Shown here one piece after another: positions 22,101 through 36,677 of a stretch of 64,000 nt of DNA. The first letter of the stretch is position 1, and each line of letters opens with the position of its first letter. The notes beneath the pieces are model-generated. The model was not told the origin of the DNA and searched no databases. It saw only the letters and a list, made by a program, of their open reading frames with translations. The translations under genes and the position numbers were made by a program. The DNA comes from Hermatobates lingyangjiaoensis (taxonomy: Eukaryota; Arthropoda; Insecta; Hemiptera; Hermatobatidae): assembly GCA_026182355.1 (NCBI GenBank), contig JAPFBL010000104.1, positions 434,001 to 498,000 on the forward strand. The letters run 5' to 3'.

Positions 22101-24399
22101 ATTTAATTCACCAGAACAACTATTATGCTGGATGACTGACTTACTCACTTAGCTGTTTTAGAAATACCCCATGAGTAACAGCCTTGATTGTCCTAAAGAA
22201 AATCTATTACCTCGGATGAACGGCTCAGGTAAACCTGCGAGCCTATACCCATCCTGAGCAGATTATTCCTACCTGCTAGTAGAGGTATTGGTGCTCTAGC
22301 TAGTATTTTTTAAATTTACCAACCTTATATAACTCTTAACATAATATAAATGGAGAAGTCAATATATAATTGTGAAAACATACTGGTAATGCTCTATAAA
22401 AACCATACAGTTCTTCAAAAATATATCATCTAAAAGTTTCCATTTATACAAGAGACAATCTAAACTAAGAGTACAATTTTTCATTTATTAATTAATTTAT
22501 TTTTATATATTTAAAAAAAAACAGATGATTAGGCTAACACCTGCCTATCGGGGCCATATGTCACGCAGCCATACATCAGATACACACCGAACCATTTAGT
22601 TCAGCATTCAGTCGGATGGCTCCTTTCCTAATGCAAGTCTCACTTCGGTTGTAAATAGGCATGGCGTGGCCATGTTATCCGAGAATACCCAGCACAATTC
22701 ATGATCCCTGAAGTCCACATACCGTATATATTTAGTAGGTGTTATAATTTATTAACAGTAACAGCCTTGCTGTAGTCTTTTCAGTATACCAAGTACAAAC
22801 TTGATTTTGCAATGAAGCAACTTACGATTTCAAGGTAACGACCCAAAATCATTGCAAATAAAACGGTTGCAAATTTAGTTTAAACGAGATAAAATAAATA
22901 TTAACTCTGAACAGACTGAGGACGTTAAATAAATCACGCCTTTTGCCATACCTTACACAACTGACTTTCAGATGATATTTTTATGATATCAGGGTTAAAG
23001 AATAAAGCCTTAGCTCTCCGAGAAACAGAAATAAATACCAATGTATTTCAGTTAGTTATATAGCCATAGGTTTATTACTCAGTACCATCAACGTGTAGTT
23101 ACAAATAAATCTTTATAAATTGAAATTTGTAATAATTAGTTAATTATATAATAATAACTAATGAGAATTTTTTTTTTATTAATATTTTATAATTTAAGTT
23201 AAAAATTCAATTTTTAATTCTCCATCTTTGAAACATTATTCTTTTAATTCGATATTCAAATCTTCTCCAAATCAGACACTTTGCGAAATTTACTTACCTT
23301 GTGTGGGAGGGGGGGGGGATATTAACAATAAAGAAAGTCTTCATAAACAAACTTTTTAAAAAACGGATTTGTTTATAAATACTTTCAATAATATAAATAT
23401 TTTTTCTTCCAAATTTTGGTATTGATTTAAAAAAAAATTTATTAAATATTTTTTCTTAATTAAATTAAATTTTTTTTTAAAAAGTTGTACCATATTTTTC
23501 AATAAAAATGATCTGTTTACTGTTTTGAAGCCACTTATCAATGGCCTTTAGTTGTTTTCAGTAATTCTGTAAATATTCTGTATATTTATATTCTGTAATT
23601 CTGTATATGCTTACTACTCTTAATAGACTAAAAACTGCTTGTCCTACAACATAGGTAGTTCTACACTCATTTAACTCTAGCTTTCTTTTCAATGACCTAA
23701 AATCCTTCAGTATAACACTAATGAAAGAGAATTATAATTGTGAGTAGCCCCACCAGTTATTGGATTGTATTTACTCACATTAGAAATTCAAGGTACATAA
23801 ACAGTCATCACACAAGAAATTGTTGCATATAAAAACAACCTGTTTCGAATACTTTGTGTTGAATACGTTACATTAGCAATATAGGTTAATAAATATAAAA
23901 ATAAATTGATGGTAAGTATATTATTTCTATTAATTGCAAAATAGTAAATTGTATATCAGACTTAAAGATTAGGCGAGATCAAGTAGGAAAATGCCAGGAC
24001 TCTAAGGTTACAAAAGGATTACTGGGAAATAGTAGAGGAAGTAGGTTAAGCAATATTTTAAAGTATTTTATAATGCATCATCTGAGATTTACCATTCTTA
24101 CAAAGAAACAGTCCAAACATATATTAAAAATGGAAAAAAAGGATTTAAACATTAATAACATAAATATAAATTAAAAAATACGGAAGTGACCAATATCATA
24201 TAACTAAAATACAACAATATAAACCGATTTCTTACGTTTCTAACATATTCCTTGATCTCCCACTTCTGCTTTCCTCGTAACGAGTTGGTAGCCTTGGTAC
24301 TTTAGACATCCGCTTACTTCCCATCATCTCGTTAAACCAGGTGTGCGATTTACTACGTTGCTTTTAATATGAATCACATCCTTTATTGCAAATTTTCCT
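22101..24399. other. Possible SINE remainder, then AT-rich sequence without genes
   Basis: A moderately GC-rich segment at about 22530-22720 is unidentified. A poly-G run lies at about 23309-23318. A T/A-rich block at 23340-23530 gives only low-complexity frames. Confidence 0.45.
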
Positions 24400-24419
24400 T
24401 TATACCTTATTTTTGATAT

Positions 24420-24475
24420 GAAATGTAGATGAACACAAAACGTGCGAAACGCGTTATTTTTGATATACAAACATA
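24420..24475 (+). mobile_element. Fragment of the 0.8-kb type Penelope-like end
   Basis: GATGAACACAAAACGTGCGA followed by AACGCGTTATT matches the right arm at 832-860, with the stem damaged. Confidence 0.45.
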
Positions 24476-27389
24476 TTGTTTGTGAGCACTGATTTCTATC
24501 CTGAATTAATAGTATTCTAATAGCTAAACTTGAAACCTGCACGTTGCAATATACTGATCTACCGGTTTCAAATATTGTCAATCTTCAAGAGAAACTTTCT
24601 TTTAAAATTCACGAGAAATTCCAAAACATGGAAGGTTCCAAAGTTTCGGGCATACTTGCCAGGATGTTCCATCATAGTCAAGGTGCAAATTAAAGCATCT
24701 TGAAAAAATTGTAATTAACTTTTACTAATCTCAATGAAACAAACAATATCCAATAAACAAAGAGTAATTTGAACTGATTATTGTGATTCCCAACGATTTC
24801 GACTGGATTGCTACTTCAACAAAGAGCAGTCATTTACTCTAAGGATAAAAGATCATCATTCACTCTCATTATCACTTAGATTGAAATGCAAACTGAGTCT
24901 TCAGCTACATCAAAGTCAAAAGGCTTCATATCCAGTCTCCTTATCTAACACGTTCAGCGCATACCAATTTTACTACTATCCTACCTCTAATGCTACAAAG
25001 ACTTAAATCTTTCTAGAAACACATACAGCTCATGTAATAATATTGTATCAAACAAAACCACCACTAATATTATCATTTATTTAATTGTATTTATTATCTT
25101 TTTAAACTGTCTTCCAGATATGTACAATTGGTATTTCAGAACAAATGGTTGGACACTATTTTAGTGTCCAGACGATTGAAAGAAGTTCACTATAATGGTA
25201 TTCATTTCAGTAGTTTAAAATGTACTTAAATTGGAAGAATAATATGAAAAGTGGCGGTATTAAAAACATGTTCATCACTGGTAGCATACTATAGGGCCGT
25301 TAGAACTACAGTGGTTATGCTATATATTACTACAGTCAATGTTCATACCACAATAAAAACTGAGAAAAAATAAAAATATAAAAAATAAAAATTTACTATG
25401 ATCTTTCTATTACTACAGTATAAACCCATCATTATCTCGAAATGCTTTCTAAACTCTATCAGTTTTTAAAAATGTGTCTTTATTCAGAAGCCAAATGCAT
25501 TGAACATGTTTAGCCATCATAATCAAGTGTATCTAATTAGTTTAGGAATCGTGTTCATAATAACACTTTTATAAAAAAACAACTAAACTACTCATGACCG
25601 GTTGAGGACTTGTTGCTACAAATGCAAGATAAATTTTCAATTTAAGAATATTCAGTGATTTTCTAATAGTGTATTTTTTATCATAAGTTCGTATCATTCT
25701 CTTTTAGATAAAATTTTGACTTCAAGCTAGTGTCACAGCATACAATTAGAATACTATTAAAGCGAAAAATATAATGCAAATCTTTTAATTTTAGTGCTTT
25801 AACTTGGTCGGTAAAGTAGTGCACATGAAACTGTAAATATCATTCATCTGTGTGCTGGCAACACTGAGTACAGAAAGGATTTAGGAAAAAGTCAAAACGG
25901 TATCAGGAACGAAAGAAAAGCATATTTAGTATATATTTTGAATGATATGGTAACATTGAGCGTAGAGGGAATTTAACGCATACCGATACACAATACTGTG
26001 TAAATATTACAGTTGTATTATTCATGTCACATGAATACTTATTTATTTATGTTATGGTAAATATCTCCGCTATGTTACAGTTTTTTTTTTGTATTTCTAA
26101 GATTTTATCAACATATGTAATTAAAATTTCTCATAAAATTGCTTTTGGATAAAGAAAAGAAGTCTCATACCGTTAATGTATTTATGCGCAAGTTGAAGTG
26201 ATGGTATCACAGTTCGACCACTATATTAAGTATATAAATCATACATAGTGGCAACTTTGTGCAAAAATAAATCATTTAATTCTGTCTGTATATAAACAAT
26301 GTAGATCCGATAAGTCCGTTCCATCAGAAAGTTTATTTAGAAGAATTTAATTAATAAATCGTTAGTTGGCAACACCTTCAGTGCAATCAAACAATCGGTC
26401 AGAATTTTTGTATATACCAGACTGCATGCAACCTCTTAGATCAGCTCATATCATATAGACTACTAATTTATAAGGTAAATATATAAAATTATTGTTTAGT
26501 TCATTTTTATCTTGGTGTTGCCTACAATAACTTAAGAAGAATGTAGTTTCATATCACTAGCCTTGGACCAGTCTATTCAAAAAAGGAATTCGTGTGAAAT
26601 GAAGTATGGAGGCAAAGTAAAGAAGTCGGTTAGTTTTAGTGTATTTTCATGTTTATTTGGATACACACTGTGCAACCATACTCACATTTCATTCTATCAG
26701 TGTTGCCTCAATGTATCAAAAAAACCTTTAAAAAATCTAAATTGAACAGTAAGAGAGGAAATGACATTGTATATTTATTACATAGAGTATATTTTATTTA
26801 CTAGGTAACATTGAGCACAGATGAACATTTCCAATTTTATGTAGGTAATTACAATGTTCCCATGAATTGTTGAAATTGTATCGTTTTATAGTGAAATAAA
26901 TTCTCAATTTTATAACACAATTATTTTTTTTAATTTTAACAAAAGAAAAATTTAATGTTGTTCTTCTTTTATCCACAAGTTGGTAACATCCGATTGAAAT
27001 GAATTTTTATCATTAAGTTCATGCCTTTATGAAATTTAAGGAATGGCATTTTTACTGGAGGAGAATTTCTAAATTTGTTAGATAAAATAATTTGCTTATA
27101 TTAATACTTATATTATATGACCTCAAAGTTTGCAGAACTGTGTTACATTTAAGTTTTTATGTCTGGAGTAGGAAAACAGATTGCAAAAAATTATTTCCCT
27201 AGTATTTTTTTTTTATTATTGCAATATAAAATTAATTTTAGTTGTTTATTGCATTGTTTTATACATATTGTTGTAACTGAATTATTCATGATGTAGTTGT
27301 AGCTCTAAGGCAGCTCAATCAGTTTTATGTGGTATTTAATCATTGTAGGTTAAAGAAATTAATAAAATAGTAGCCACATACAAAAGTAT
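24476..27389. other. No gene seen; AT-rich intron-like sequence
   Basis: A perfect 8-bp hairpin GGACACTA/TAGTGTCC lies at about 25152-25170. No coding or element signal was recognised. Confidence 0.5.
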
Positions 27390-27450
27390 AATAATATATA
27401 TACAACGTGTTTCGAACACAATTTATCAGTAAATTGCTAACAATGTGCTG
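27390..27450 (-). mobile_element. Fragment of the 0.8-kb type Penelope-like end, minus orientation
   Basis: The minus strand has CTGATAAATTGTGTTCGAAA then CACGTTGT, running into a short TA tract. It is a decayed relative of the 829-860 core. Confidence 0.45.
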
Positions 27451-30400
27451 ACACAAGAAAGTTTTGTATATCAATAAGCTTATTGGATTATTTTATGTAA
27501 TACGGTGCAAATTTACAAGAAAGAATGGAAGAAAAGAATATAAGTTTCCTACTCTTTGTATATTATTATAATTTATACAAATAACACATTGAGGAGGCAC
27601 TACTCAATTTTATTCCGTTCGCATTTTGGTAACACTGTATCCAAAAATGATAACTACAAAAGTTTAGATTCTCAAAAAAGAAAAATATTATATTTAGCAT
27701 ATTGTTCTCTAAATTTGTAACATTGACATGCTACAAAGCATAATTATATGTATAACTATGTGGACATGTTACATGTTACATATGTAAACAAGACTATATG
27801 CTGTTAACAATGTTATTATAGTTTTTTTGTAAGATAAATTTACAGTTTATAAGTAAATGATATTTATTAACTGAACCAGCCTGTTGTTAATCACAAATTA
27901 GGGGCTCCCTCTAATTATAATAGCAACAATAAAATTATAATTTTTATTACCTAAGATGAATTTTATAAATAAGAAGATATGTCTAAAAGTTTATGTCACA
28001 TTATTTTTCTTGTAAAATAAATTCATATTTTCAGGATGCAATTCTTCATTTATTGTAATACATTTTTCTAACTCTCTGTTAGTAGCAGTACACTGAGACA
28101 ACTTGTGTTTAATTTGTGTAAATGAATTTTACTTCTCTTGAAATATAAATTTTTAATATATCAATTGGATTATTTTTATTTTTAGTACACTGTTTTATAT
28201 GTCATTTGCTAAAACTATTTTATAAAAACAATGATATTTTTGGAAATTGATTATTATATTCTGAAGGTCTACAATAAAATCATTCCCTTATTTGGTTTGG
28301 TATATACTTATTTATATATTGGTATCCCTGTATTATATGGATTAGATTATTGTGCAATTACATTATTACATTTCTTACAATCTCAATTTCAATGAAGGAG
28401 TAAATATACTTTTTTTTTTTGGTATCTTGAAGATGCAGCAGTTAGAAAAGTCATCAATATTATCTTTCTGAAAAAATACTATTGTATTTTATTTGTAACA
28501 AACCAATAATAATGCCTATCTTATAATAATTCACCCCTATAATTTAGAGGTGAATAATTACCAAAAAACGATAACTGGAAAGCCATGTCTTGAGAAATGT
28601 TTCTTGTATTTTTCATTATCAGGGATATTTGTCTTTGACAGGGAACATTGCTTGAGAAACAAGCCAACCACAAAAAAGGGACTCTGATAAGAGTAGAAGT
28701 TTACTATTGTATAGTAGACGTTTAGAGGCCCTCACTGATAGTTGATCTAAAAGAAACACATGTCTTAGAATGAGCACTTTTCTTGAAGCTAAAAAAATTT
28801 GAGGCAACAGTATGACCATTGATTAAACGTAGAATGAAAATATTAAATATATTTTATGAAGTTATAATGGACTTGTTAAACGGTTGTAATCAGCAAATCA
28901 GCCCAACTTTATTTAATATTGTTAGATGTATTTTATACAGAAATATAATGGGTCTTCTTGTTAAAGTTGATGCACTCTTTATGGCTTCAATTCAAACCTT
29001 CTCTGTCTACCGACATTTATCACTTACTCAAATTCGTTTCAGCTATGTTTTACTTTTATAAGCTTTACGGATATCTTCTACGGGTTTTCTCATAACATGA
29101 GTGCTAAATGAAATTCTAACTGTGAGAATTTTTTTTTCTTAAAATCATTTAATGGTGCAGGACTTACTTGACATGTGGAAATATTTATGCTATATTAAAA
29201 ATATTCATAAAAGACTACAAACAAATGAAATTGTTGGTATGAAGAAAAGCACGCAAAATAGAATCAGTGGCTGCAATTCATTAAAAGAAGGTCTTTATGA
29301 TTCCAAGGTGTCTGTTCCTAGCGTTCTGCACCTGCAGCTATTTTCGAAAAACGTTAGGTTATGAATCATCGGGAATATCTTTCCGATAAATAATTCTGAA
29401 AATACCACAGAGTAAGGTGGACAACACACTGTGTACATTGCACGTCATCTGATGTTATGTTCTTTGCGGGACTGTAATTGCTAATGCATAGGAACAAACT
29501 CAAACACCTCATGTGAGAAGAGCAGTTGTTCATTCTGGTGTGTTACAGTTTGTACTCCCTTTTGTTAGCATTATGATTATTAAACGAAATTAATATTGCA
29601 ATTGACTGCAGCGTTTGGTCATTTAGCAGTCACTCATTATTGTTGACTTTTAACACTCACTGTCTCCTCACAAAAACCAGTTTAAAATCACTATCTACTG
29701 CACATACAATTTTAAAAAAATAGAAGGTTTCACAAGTCTTATTTACAACTCTTATTTCTATGACTGAGAGACAAAAATATCCAAGTTTATAGAGCAATAG
29801 AATATTATTGAGTCATAAGCCTCCGAGGGATCTTCTTCCAATAGAAATCCCTCTAATGAAATGCATGACCACTACTATAACCTTTCAATATTTTTGCTTG
29901 CACCTTTGAAAATATTTATTATATATATAGCGCTATCCTTAACACAAACTGATACTAAGTTCAACACATCAATGATTCAACAAGTATGATGCACTTTATT
30001 TTCTTAGTTACTGATGCACCATCATAAGCTGGCTTCCTGTAAACTGAATATTATAAATTGTATTTATTTATGCGTTATATAATATTTAATTTGTATAAAT
30101 TATAACAGTTAACTTTTAAGTTTTATTCTTGAAGGTAAAAACATGTTGAGGAATGATTGTTTGTTGAGATGAAAAACAAATTATACTTTAATCTTCTTCG
30201 GGTAAATAAATGATCAAGTACTTTACATGTATTGTATGCTTACTTGAAAATTTATTCCAGTTATTTAGTAAATATAAGATATCATAAAAGGTTTTAAAAA
30301 CAATCGATTATGAATTGTTCAAATGAGTAAAACATTGATAGTAATTATACTGTGGATAATTTGAGGATTTCATTACACAAATCACTTGATGTTGGATTAG

Positions 30401-30459
30401 ATGTTGAACGAAGTGTAAGTAAGGTGTTCTCTGATATCCTAAGAACGATATTTGATTGA
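27451..30459. other. No gene seen; AT-rich intron-like sequence
   Basis: Short frames at 28819-29061 and 29152-29364 (plus) show no domain and are not supported. A slightly GC-richer unique stretch lies at 29400-29700. Confidence 0.45.
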
Positions 30460-30860
30460 CGTTTTGTAAAGACGTAGCAGTGAAGAGGTAATTTGCGGCC
30501 CACAAGAAGGGTGCAAGGGTTGGAGGGCTGAGGGTTGGTTTTTGGTTGAGCGGGGTGGGAGGTGGAAGGGCCTGTCAGATCCAGGTCCAATCAAGAGGCC
30601 CTCGGACCTTAACGAGAACTACGTCTCACTCAGCCCTTAATCAAATAAAACTCCGCCTAAACTGTTTGCCATTTACATGAAAATACTGGCCCTTTGCCAT
30701 TGGGTCGCTCTTCGGCTGAATATTCTGTTAGGCTACTTGAATAGACCCACCTGTCTCCACACACGACATCCACTTCCACTCTTGAATATTCATTTCAAGC
30801 ACCCATTGCCTTTATCATTACTACTTACACACTTTACAACTTTTCAATTTGTCTTTCAAC
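30460..30860. other. GC-elevated unique segment, possible conserved non-coding element
   Basis: Includes a purine-rich run (about 30505-30580) and a C-rich segment (about 30740-30820). There is no coding, splice or repeat evidence. The regulatory idea is inferred from composition only. Confidence 0.25.
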
Positions 30861-32379
30861 TAAAAAGATCATTTATAACCAAATATTGAAAACTTTCTAT
30901 TTCTATTAAAATTTATTAAAGTACAAAGCCCATGCCAAATTTAAATGTCTACAAGTAAGTTTCATTATAAATTATTATAAACCCATAATTTCTTAAATAT
31001 ATTCATATCACTTAGATCGTTTTAAAAACACGGCCGTATCAAGTCAAGTGTTATCTCTTTAAATACGTCACATACCCATCTTGACAAAAAATGTTACAAA
31101 TTCAGTTTGACTTATTTATTATTATTTGAATATTTTTAATTTTTGTCATTTTAGTGTAGTGGTCGTTTTTTAACAGTCACTAACTGTGTAGTTAGCCTGT
31201 TTGTTGATAGAGATTGTTGTATCACTAAAATTTTAGAACGTTACGATAACAGTAATCCTACCTTTCTATCAGAGTACCTTGTTTATTGTTGGCTTGTCAG
31301 TTGTTTGTCAAACACTATTGCTTATAAAAGATCAAATATCCCCCAATAAAAAAAAATACAATACAAATTTGATTAATATTCTTCTAAAGATGTAGCTTTT
31401 CAGTTATCGTTTTTTCGGAAATATACAAACCTAAATTATAACTATTATATAGGCATCAGTAATTTCTTATTACAAAATAAAATACAATATTCTTTTCTCA
31501 GAAAGAAAATATTGAAGACTCATACAGCTACTGTGTTACCAATATACAAAAAAAATAATTAGCAATTTTACTCAATAATTAACATTTAGCTTACAAGAAA
31601 AATAATAATCTAATCGCATAAACTATAGAAGAAGTGCTTTTTTACTGCAATACCAACAATAACAAGTTTTTTAAAAACAATTTTCTATAAAACATAAAAG
31701 TGGCTCAACGCCCCTTTCGTTAATGTAATTTAGACAAAAAATATTTATTATAAAAATAAATAAGTATATTTATTTTATAAATATATAAAAACAATAAATA
31801 TTTAAACAAAAAACTTATCCCCCATATAATGCTCTACTTTAGGTGTAATTTAATCTGATCCGTCAAACAATATGGCTTGTGTCATCCTCACAAGCTTTCT
31901 GATTAAATCATAAATCAAAATTTCTAGATTTCATTAAAAAACAATATTTCCTTCTGTTTTAAAAATTTGAAGATTTTTTCGTTTTTATTACCTTTCTTGT
32001 TTCCATGATAATCCCAACATTACACGACTCTAGATTTAGTAGTTTAGGAGAAAAAAAATTTCTACACACACATTTTGGCTAAAAAGTGACTTTCCCATTA
32101 TGCAAAATTAATTAGTCCCAATAATAGGGTTCATCTACAATCTACAATCTACAAACATGTAAATCTGTCAAAATCTCGCGATAATGTTTTTTACAGTAAC
32201 TATACTTTAGTTATAGTAAAGTAAAAAGTATGTGTGGTGTATTGTTAGTTTGTTATTTATTCTTAATACCATTTGTTTACACCCAAGTGAGACAAATGCT
32301 GGCAACGATCTAGATAAACAAGAGATAACAGTGAATTATTCCATTTGCTTTGATTAGCTGGCTCCTACAAAGCTTGCAC
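30861..32379. other. No gene seen; very AT-rich
   Basis: Poly-A/T runs and broken frames only. Confidence 0.5.
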
Positions 32380-32720
32380 GTGCTACTGAGTGGCACTAGT
32401 GTCATAGATTGATCCACCGTGTCAGTTTACCCAAAAACAATAAGGAACATATAAATTTCCATTACAGATTGGAAGTCCCAGGACCCTCTGACAATGCCTC
32501 AGTCAATGGTCGTTACCAAAGACTTCTTCTCGCCTCAAACACATAAACACACCATCCAATAAGTCGGATCGCAATAAACAGACAAAGACAATAACGCTGC
32601 TCAGATTCCAGTTCCCCATCACAAATCACTTATCTCATTGGCAGCTCCTTTATATCTTCTCTCCTTAAGCCCTTTCTTTACAACCCAAGTCATTCTATAA
32701 ACTCATAAAATAGCTATAAA
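32380..32720. other. GC-elevated unique segment, possible conserved non-coding element
   Basis: CA-rich, moderately GC-rich and not repeated in the window. There is no splice-flanked frame. Confidence 0.25.
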
Positions 32721-33650
32721 TCCTCAAACCCTCTTATAAACCCATTTATATATTTTACTGTTTAAGCCATTGAGCTAGGTCATTCTATCAGCAACCACCG
32801 GAAACCAATTCACTTCCATATTTTAACCCAACTGATCTTTAAGTTTTCAAAAGATAATATACAATCAACCTTGTTTGCCCTAAGTTTCACACAAGCAAAT
32901 AATAAACAATTCAAACTTAAACTTATTAATAAAGTTACCAATATGCTAATATAACTAATATATATGTGTGCGTTTGTGGGTATTTATATATTTTTGATGA
33001 TCCACAAAGGTCCTTGTTACATTTTAATTACGATACCCAGGTTTACACACCTACTAGAAATTTTTTCAAAAATAAAATACTAGGGTATTTTCGCTTCAAG
33101 TAAGAGAACCATTAAAATAGTTATTAATAAATTGTTCGTATCTCAACCAAGTACAACTAAATATGACAATAGTTTTTAAGTCTAAATGATTTACAAAACT
33201 TCTAAACATCTTGAAAAGCACTGAAGGTTCTGTAACTGCCTGAAAGCTTCAGGAGATATTGGACAAGTGCAAAGAAAGAAAAAAAAAACCCAAAGACTCG
33301 AAGAAACCACCGAATGAAAGATCAAAAACTTGCTAAATAAAGAGAAATAGTATGTTTAAGAACTTCAGAAACTCTAAAACAACGTTATACTTATATATTC
33401 TTCTAATAACACAATACAGGACTGGGGAAGAGTCTCGACATTTAGGATATCTGAGTCTCTAGAACAGCATCCTACATATCTGACTTCTGGATATGCAGAG
33501 AAAAATATTGGTTTATCAGATGTCTAAGATTCCAAAATAACGCCAAGTTTACCTTCGTAATTGGTGCAAAATACCTCTCGATTATCTCAGACCCAACGAA
33601 AAAGAAGGATCAGTCCGATTCTAGCAGCATAAACGCAAAAATGGCTCAGC
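32721..33650. other. No gene seen
   Basis: AT-rich. A unique, slightly richer stretch at 33420-33640 holds no recognisable feature. Confidence 0.45.
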
Positions 33651-33658
33651 ATGTTGAG

Positions 33659-34060
33659 CAGGGGTGGGCAACCTTTTTGAGAGTGCGCACCAAAATCAAG
33701 CAAGTCTCTGACACAAACTTTTTCCACGTGCGAGCCATTTTTTTTTAGAACATATTTGGTATCTCTTAAGTACTTTTTAAACGAAAAAAATAATAAATTA
33801 CCTCAGTGCAGTAAATCATAGTATAAAAAAAATATATATAACCTTTTAAAAAAAGAAGGTAACTATGGCAACAACATCAACTTCTTTTTTTTCAGACCTC
33901 TCAAGCTTCGTAGAGCTTAAACATCTTCACTACCCGAAAGCTTATACCTCAAGGAAAGTAGTTTTTTTTTTTTGTCATGTGCTTGCATCTGTGCTAAGGG
34001 TAACCTGTGATCTTGCGTGCCAGAGACAAGTCATCGGCGTGCCAGAGGTTGCCACCCCCG
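33659..34060. mobile_element. hAT-type MITE
   Basis: The left end CAGGGGTGGGCAACCTTTTT and the right end GCCAGAGGTTGCCACCCCCG form an imperfect terminal inverted repeat of the CAGGGGTGGGCAACC type known from hAT elements. Flanking 8-mers ATGTTGAG (33651-33658) and ATATAGAG (34061-34068) agree at 6 of 8 positions, consistent with an aged 8-bp target duplication. At 402 bp with no transposase, it is non-autonomous. Confidence 0.75.
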
Positions 34061-34068
34061 ATATAGAG

Positions 34069-35455
34069 CATATGAAACTTCTAAAAAAGATCAATTCCGC
34101 TTTCAGTCAAAAGATTGATAACGTCTAGGATAACTGGTTTTCCAGAACAACGTGTTGACCATATAAAGGTGTTGGTCAAAAATTCTACTTCTAGCACTTA
34201 GTCCACTATTAGGTCCTGCTTAGCAACATAACCATACACGTAAGATCAGTAACAAAATCGTAAACATGTGAAAAAAGGATTTTTTGGAGAGAAGGTACTA
34301 TGATCATTAGAATACACCCCCAGTATTAATACATTTAGACGCTAGGGAAAGGAACAGAAGAAGGTGAAAGCATGAGTACTCAGTACTACTTTTTGTTCTT
34401 ATTAATAATGGTCATTGCGCGGCACTTATCAGAAAGGTATTTCCAGAGAATTATTTAATAAAGGTATCGCTAATAAAATGAAAATTAATAAGAAGGTATT
34501 GGTTTGACGTAATAAGTAAAACAATGGGTTGGATTAAGACATCCATTTTAAGATTTTGATTAAAATGTTCATTGTTTTTAACTGCATAATAGTAGTTGAT
34601 TGAATATCTCGATTTAAATCCACTTTGGCTTCGCTAGAAATGTGATTCAATATTCTTTAATTAAATCTTGAGCAAGAACAATCCAATGGGTTCAAGTATT
34701 GACGGTAGTTGATTAATAAAAGGAAATATTTTTCAGTAAAATTGAAATGAATTTAGAAATATCTTAAAATCGCGTTAGCATAAGAGGAGAAAGTTTTCCT
34801 ATTGCAACAGATTAATTTAATGGACATGAAATTTAACTTTTGTTTAATCAAATCACTAGAAAGCCGTGGTTATACAAATATATTAGTAATCTCTAAAAAA
34901 AATTTAACCTACATCTTGAAATATGTTCACAGCATAGAGGGTTGGTTTAATTTATTGCTAACAACAATTTACTATGATTGCATGTAAACAAGTACCAAAA
35001 AAAAAGGCTTAATTTCTATTATCAAGTTATCTTGGTGCAGCAGAACTTTTTGTTACTTTCTAGAGAACCTGGCTTTAAATATGTTTAAACTAGAACTTAC
35101 ACTAACTCTCATTAGTGTAAGTTCTATTTTTATGAAAACTGATCCAAAAAAAAAAAATCAATCTTGAGATAACCTCTACAGCTCATATTTCTTGACGCAT
35201 GTTGTTATCAGAAGGGGTGACTCATTGTGCTTGGCAATGCTTTTAGAATTGTTTGAGTCTTTTCCAAGAATTAATTTCCTTAATATAAAGCAACGTATAT
35301 AAGAGGTGATATTTAATGGACATTGCTGCGTGTTAGTCGTATATATATGCGATGTTATATATTAGTGTTAATACTAGAAAACTTTACTGAAGTGTTTCTG
35401 TGCACTATATTCCTGAAATTACTTAGCAGTTACAGACAAAATGCTATAAGTGGGA
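34069..35455. other. No gene seen; contains one perfect hairpin
   Basis: AT-rich. The hairpin at 35091-35126 is listed separately. Confidence 0.5.
35091..35126. repeat. Perfect 15-bp inverted repeat
   Basis: TAGAACTTACACTAA and its exact complement TTAGTGTAAGTTCTA are separated by six bases. It is followed by a T run then A runs. No element boundary is recognised. Confidence 0.85.
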
Positions 35456-35464
35456 AAGAAGTAG

Positions 35465-35783
35465 GTTAGGTTAGTTGCAGTAGCAGTCCCACAACGGAAC
35501 ACAAATAGGCCAAACATTGGCCGTTTATGATACCAAACAATAATATTACAATAGGAGTCCTAAATTTTGCCTAACTCCAGTGTATTTAGAGTAGATGTTT
35601 AACGAGTACCTGTCACACTACAGGGTCGGGATCGATGGATTAATGCCCTCTCCTAGGGACGACATGCTCAGATTTATTCACCTCCTACATAAATAAATCG
35701 AGGGTCAGAGTGGGTATTGAATCCTGGACCTACCAGTTCAGAGGCTAGCAAGGTGTCACTGAACTAAGCCCCCCCCCCCCCTC
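35465..35783 (-). mobile_element. tRNA-derived SINE with TTAGG-type tail and target duplication
   Basis: In plus text the tail TTAGGTTAGTTGCAGTAGCA is at the left, the body follows the family, and the tRNA-like head is at the right, ending in a C run that was TAGCC-GG in other copies. The 9-mer AAGAAGTAG flanks both sides (35456-35464 and 35784-35792), a good target-site duplication. Confidence 0.8.
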
Positions 35784-35829
35784 AAGAAGTAGTAAGTCAT
35801 ATTTTTCATGTTCATGTTTCATGTGAGTC

Positions 35830-35872
35830 AGTTTTAAGCAAAATTTAGGACCTCCAATGTAGCATCAATGAG
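35830..35872 (+). mobile_element. SINE body/tail fragment, plus orientation
   Basis: AAATTTAGGACCTCCAATGT then AGCATCAAT matches the 3' part of the plus-strand SINE at 58285-58320. It is inverted to the neighbouring copy. Confidence 0.5.
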
Positions 35873-36675
35873 GGATGCAATATTCCCTAGGGGAATCATC
35901 ATCGGAAGACTGACTGTCAGTCCCTCAGACCTCTACAAAAAAAAATTCAGGGGGAAAAAAGTTAAAAATTTAAATCTCCATTGGCTCACTACATCTGGGT
36001 TTATTTCGTTTTCCTTGCCTATTTCTAGTCATTCCTATTGTATTGTTTTCGAATATCTAACTATATATTATTAGTTATTTATTTTTTAAAACTAAATTTG
36101 GAAAATACTACAAAATTTTGTCTTTCAAACAAACTAATTGTCGCAAGCAATAAAGGCCATAAAAAATAGAAAAATAAAAAAAAGAAAAACATTCGATATA
36201 AAAATAGTTTTAAAGCAATTAAAATCTAGAAACATAGTAAATTATAAATGTTATTTTTCAACAATTTTTCCCTTACTGACGGGAATTGAGTACTCCTCAA
36301 TTCTCAGAAAAACTGAAAAAGTGATAAATTAGAGTTTGTTCTTGTACTATTGTACTCCTGTCAGGAATGAAGGCATTCTTACTAAGCAAGCCTTCTCTAT
36401 TCACTTTATCATCTGATAATGTTTGATTGACTTTCACTTTAGTCGATTGGCAAGAATAATTAAGAAATGCGAGTTAATTAATACTGATTGTTAAAAATTA
36501 GTTCCATCTAAATTCATATCTATTATGAGTCATTATCATAATAACTTACCTTCTTATCTATTATGAGTTATATTCAAGTTTATTTGATTGATTAATTTTG
36601 ATGAATTCTTATTTACTTGAAAATAATGTAGATACTCTGCACTACAAACACTGTACAAAAACGACAAAACAGATA
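35873..36675. other. No gene seen
   Basis: AT-rich. The short frames show only Lys/Ile-rich low complexity. Confidence 0.5.
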
Positions 36676-36677
36676 CA

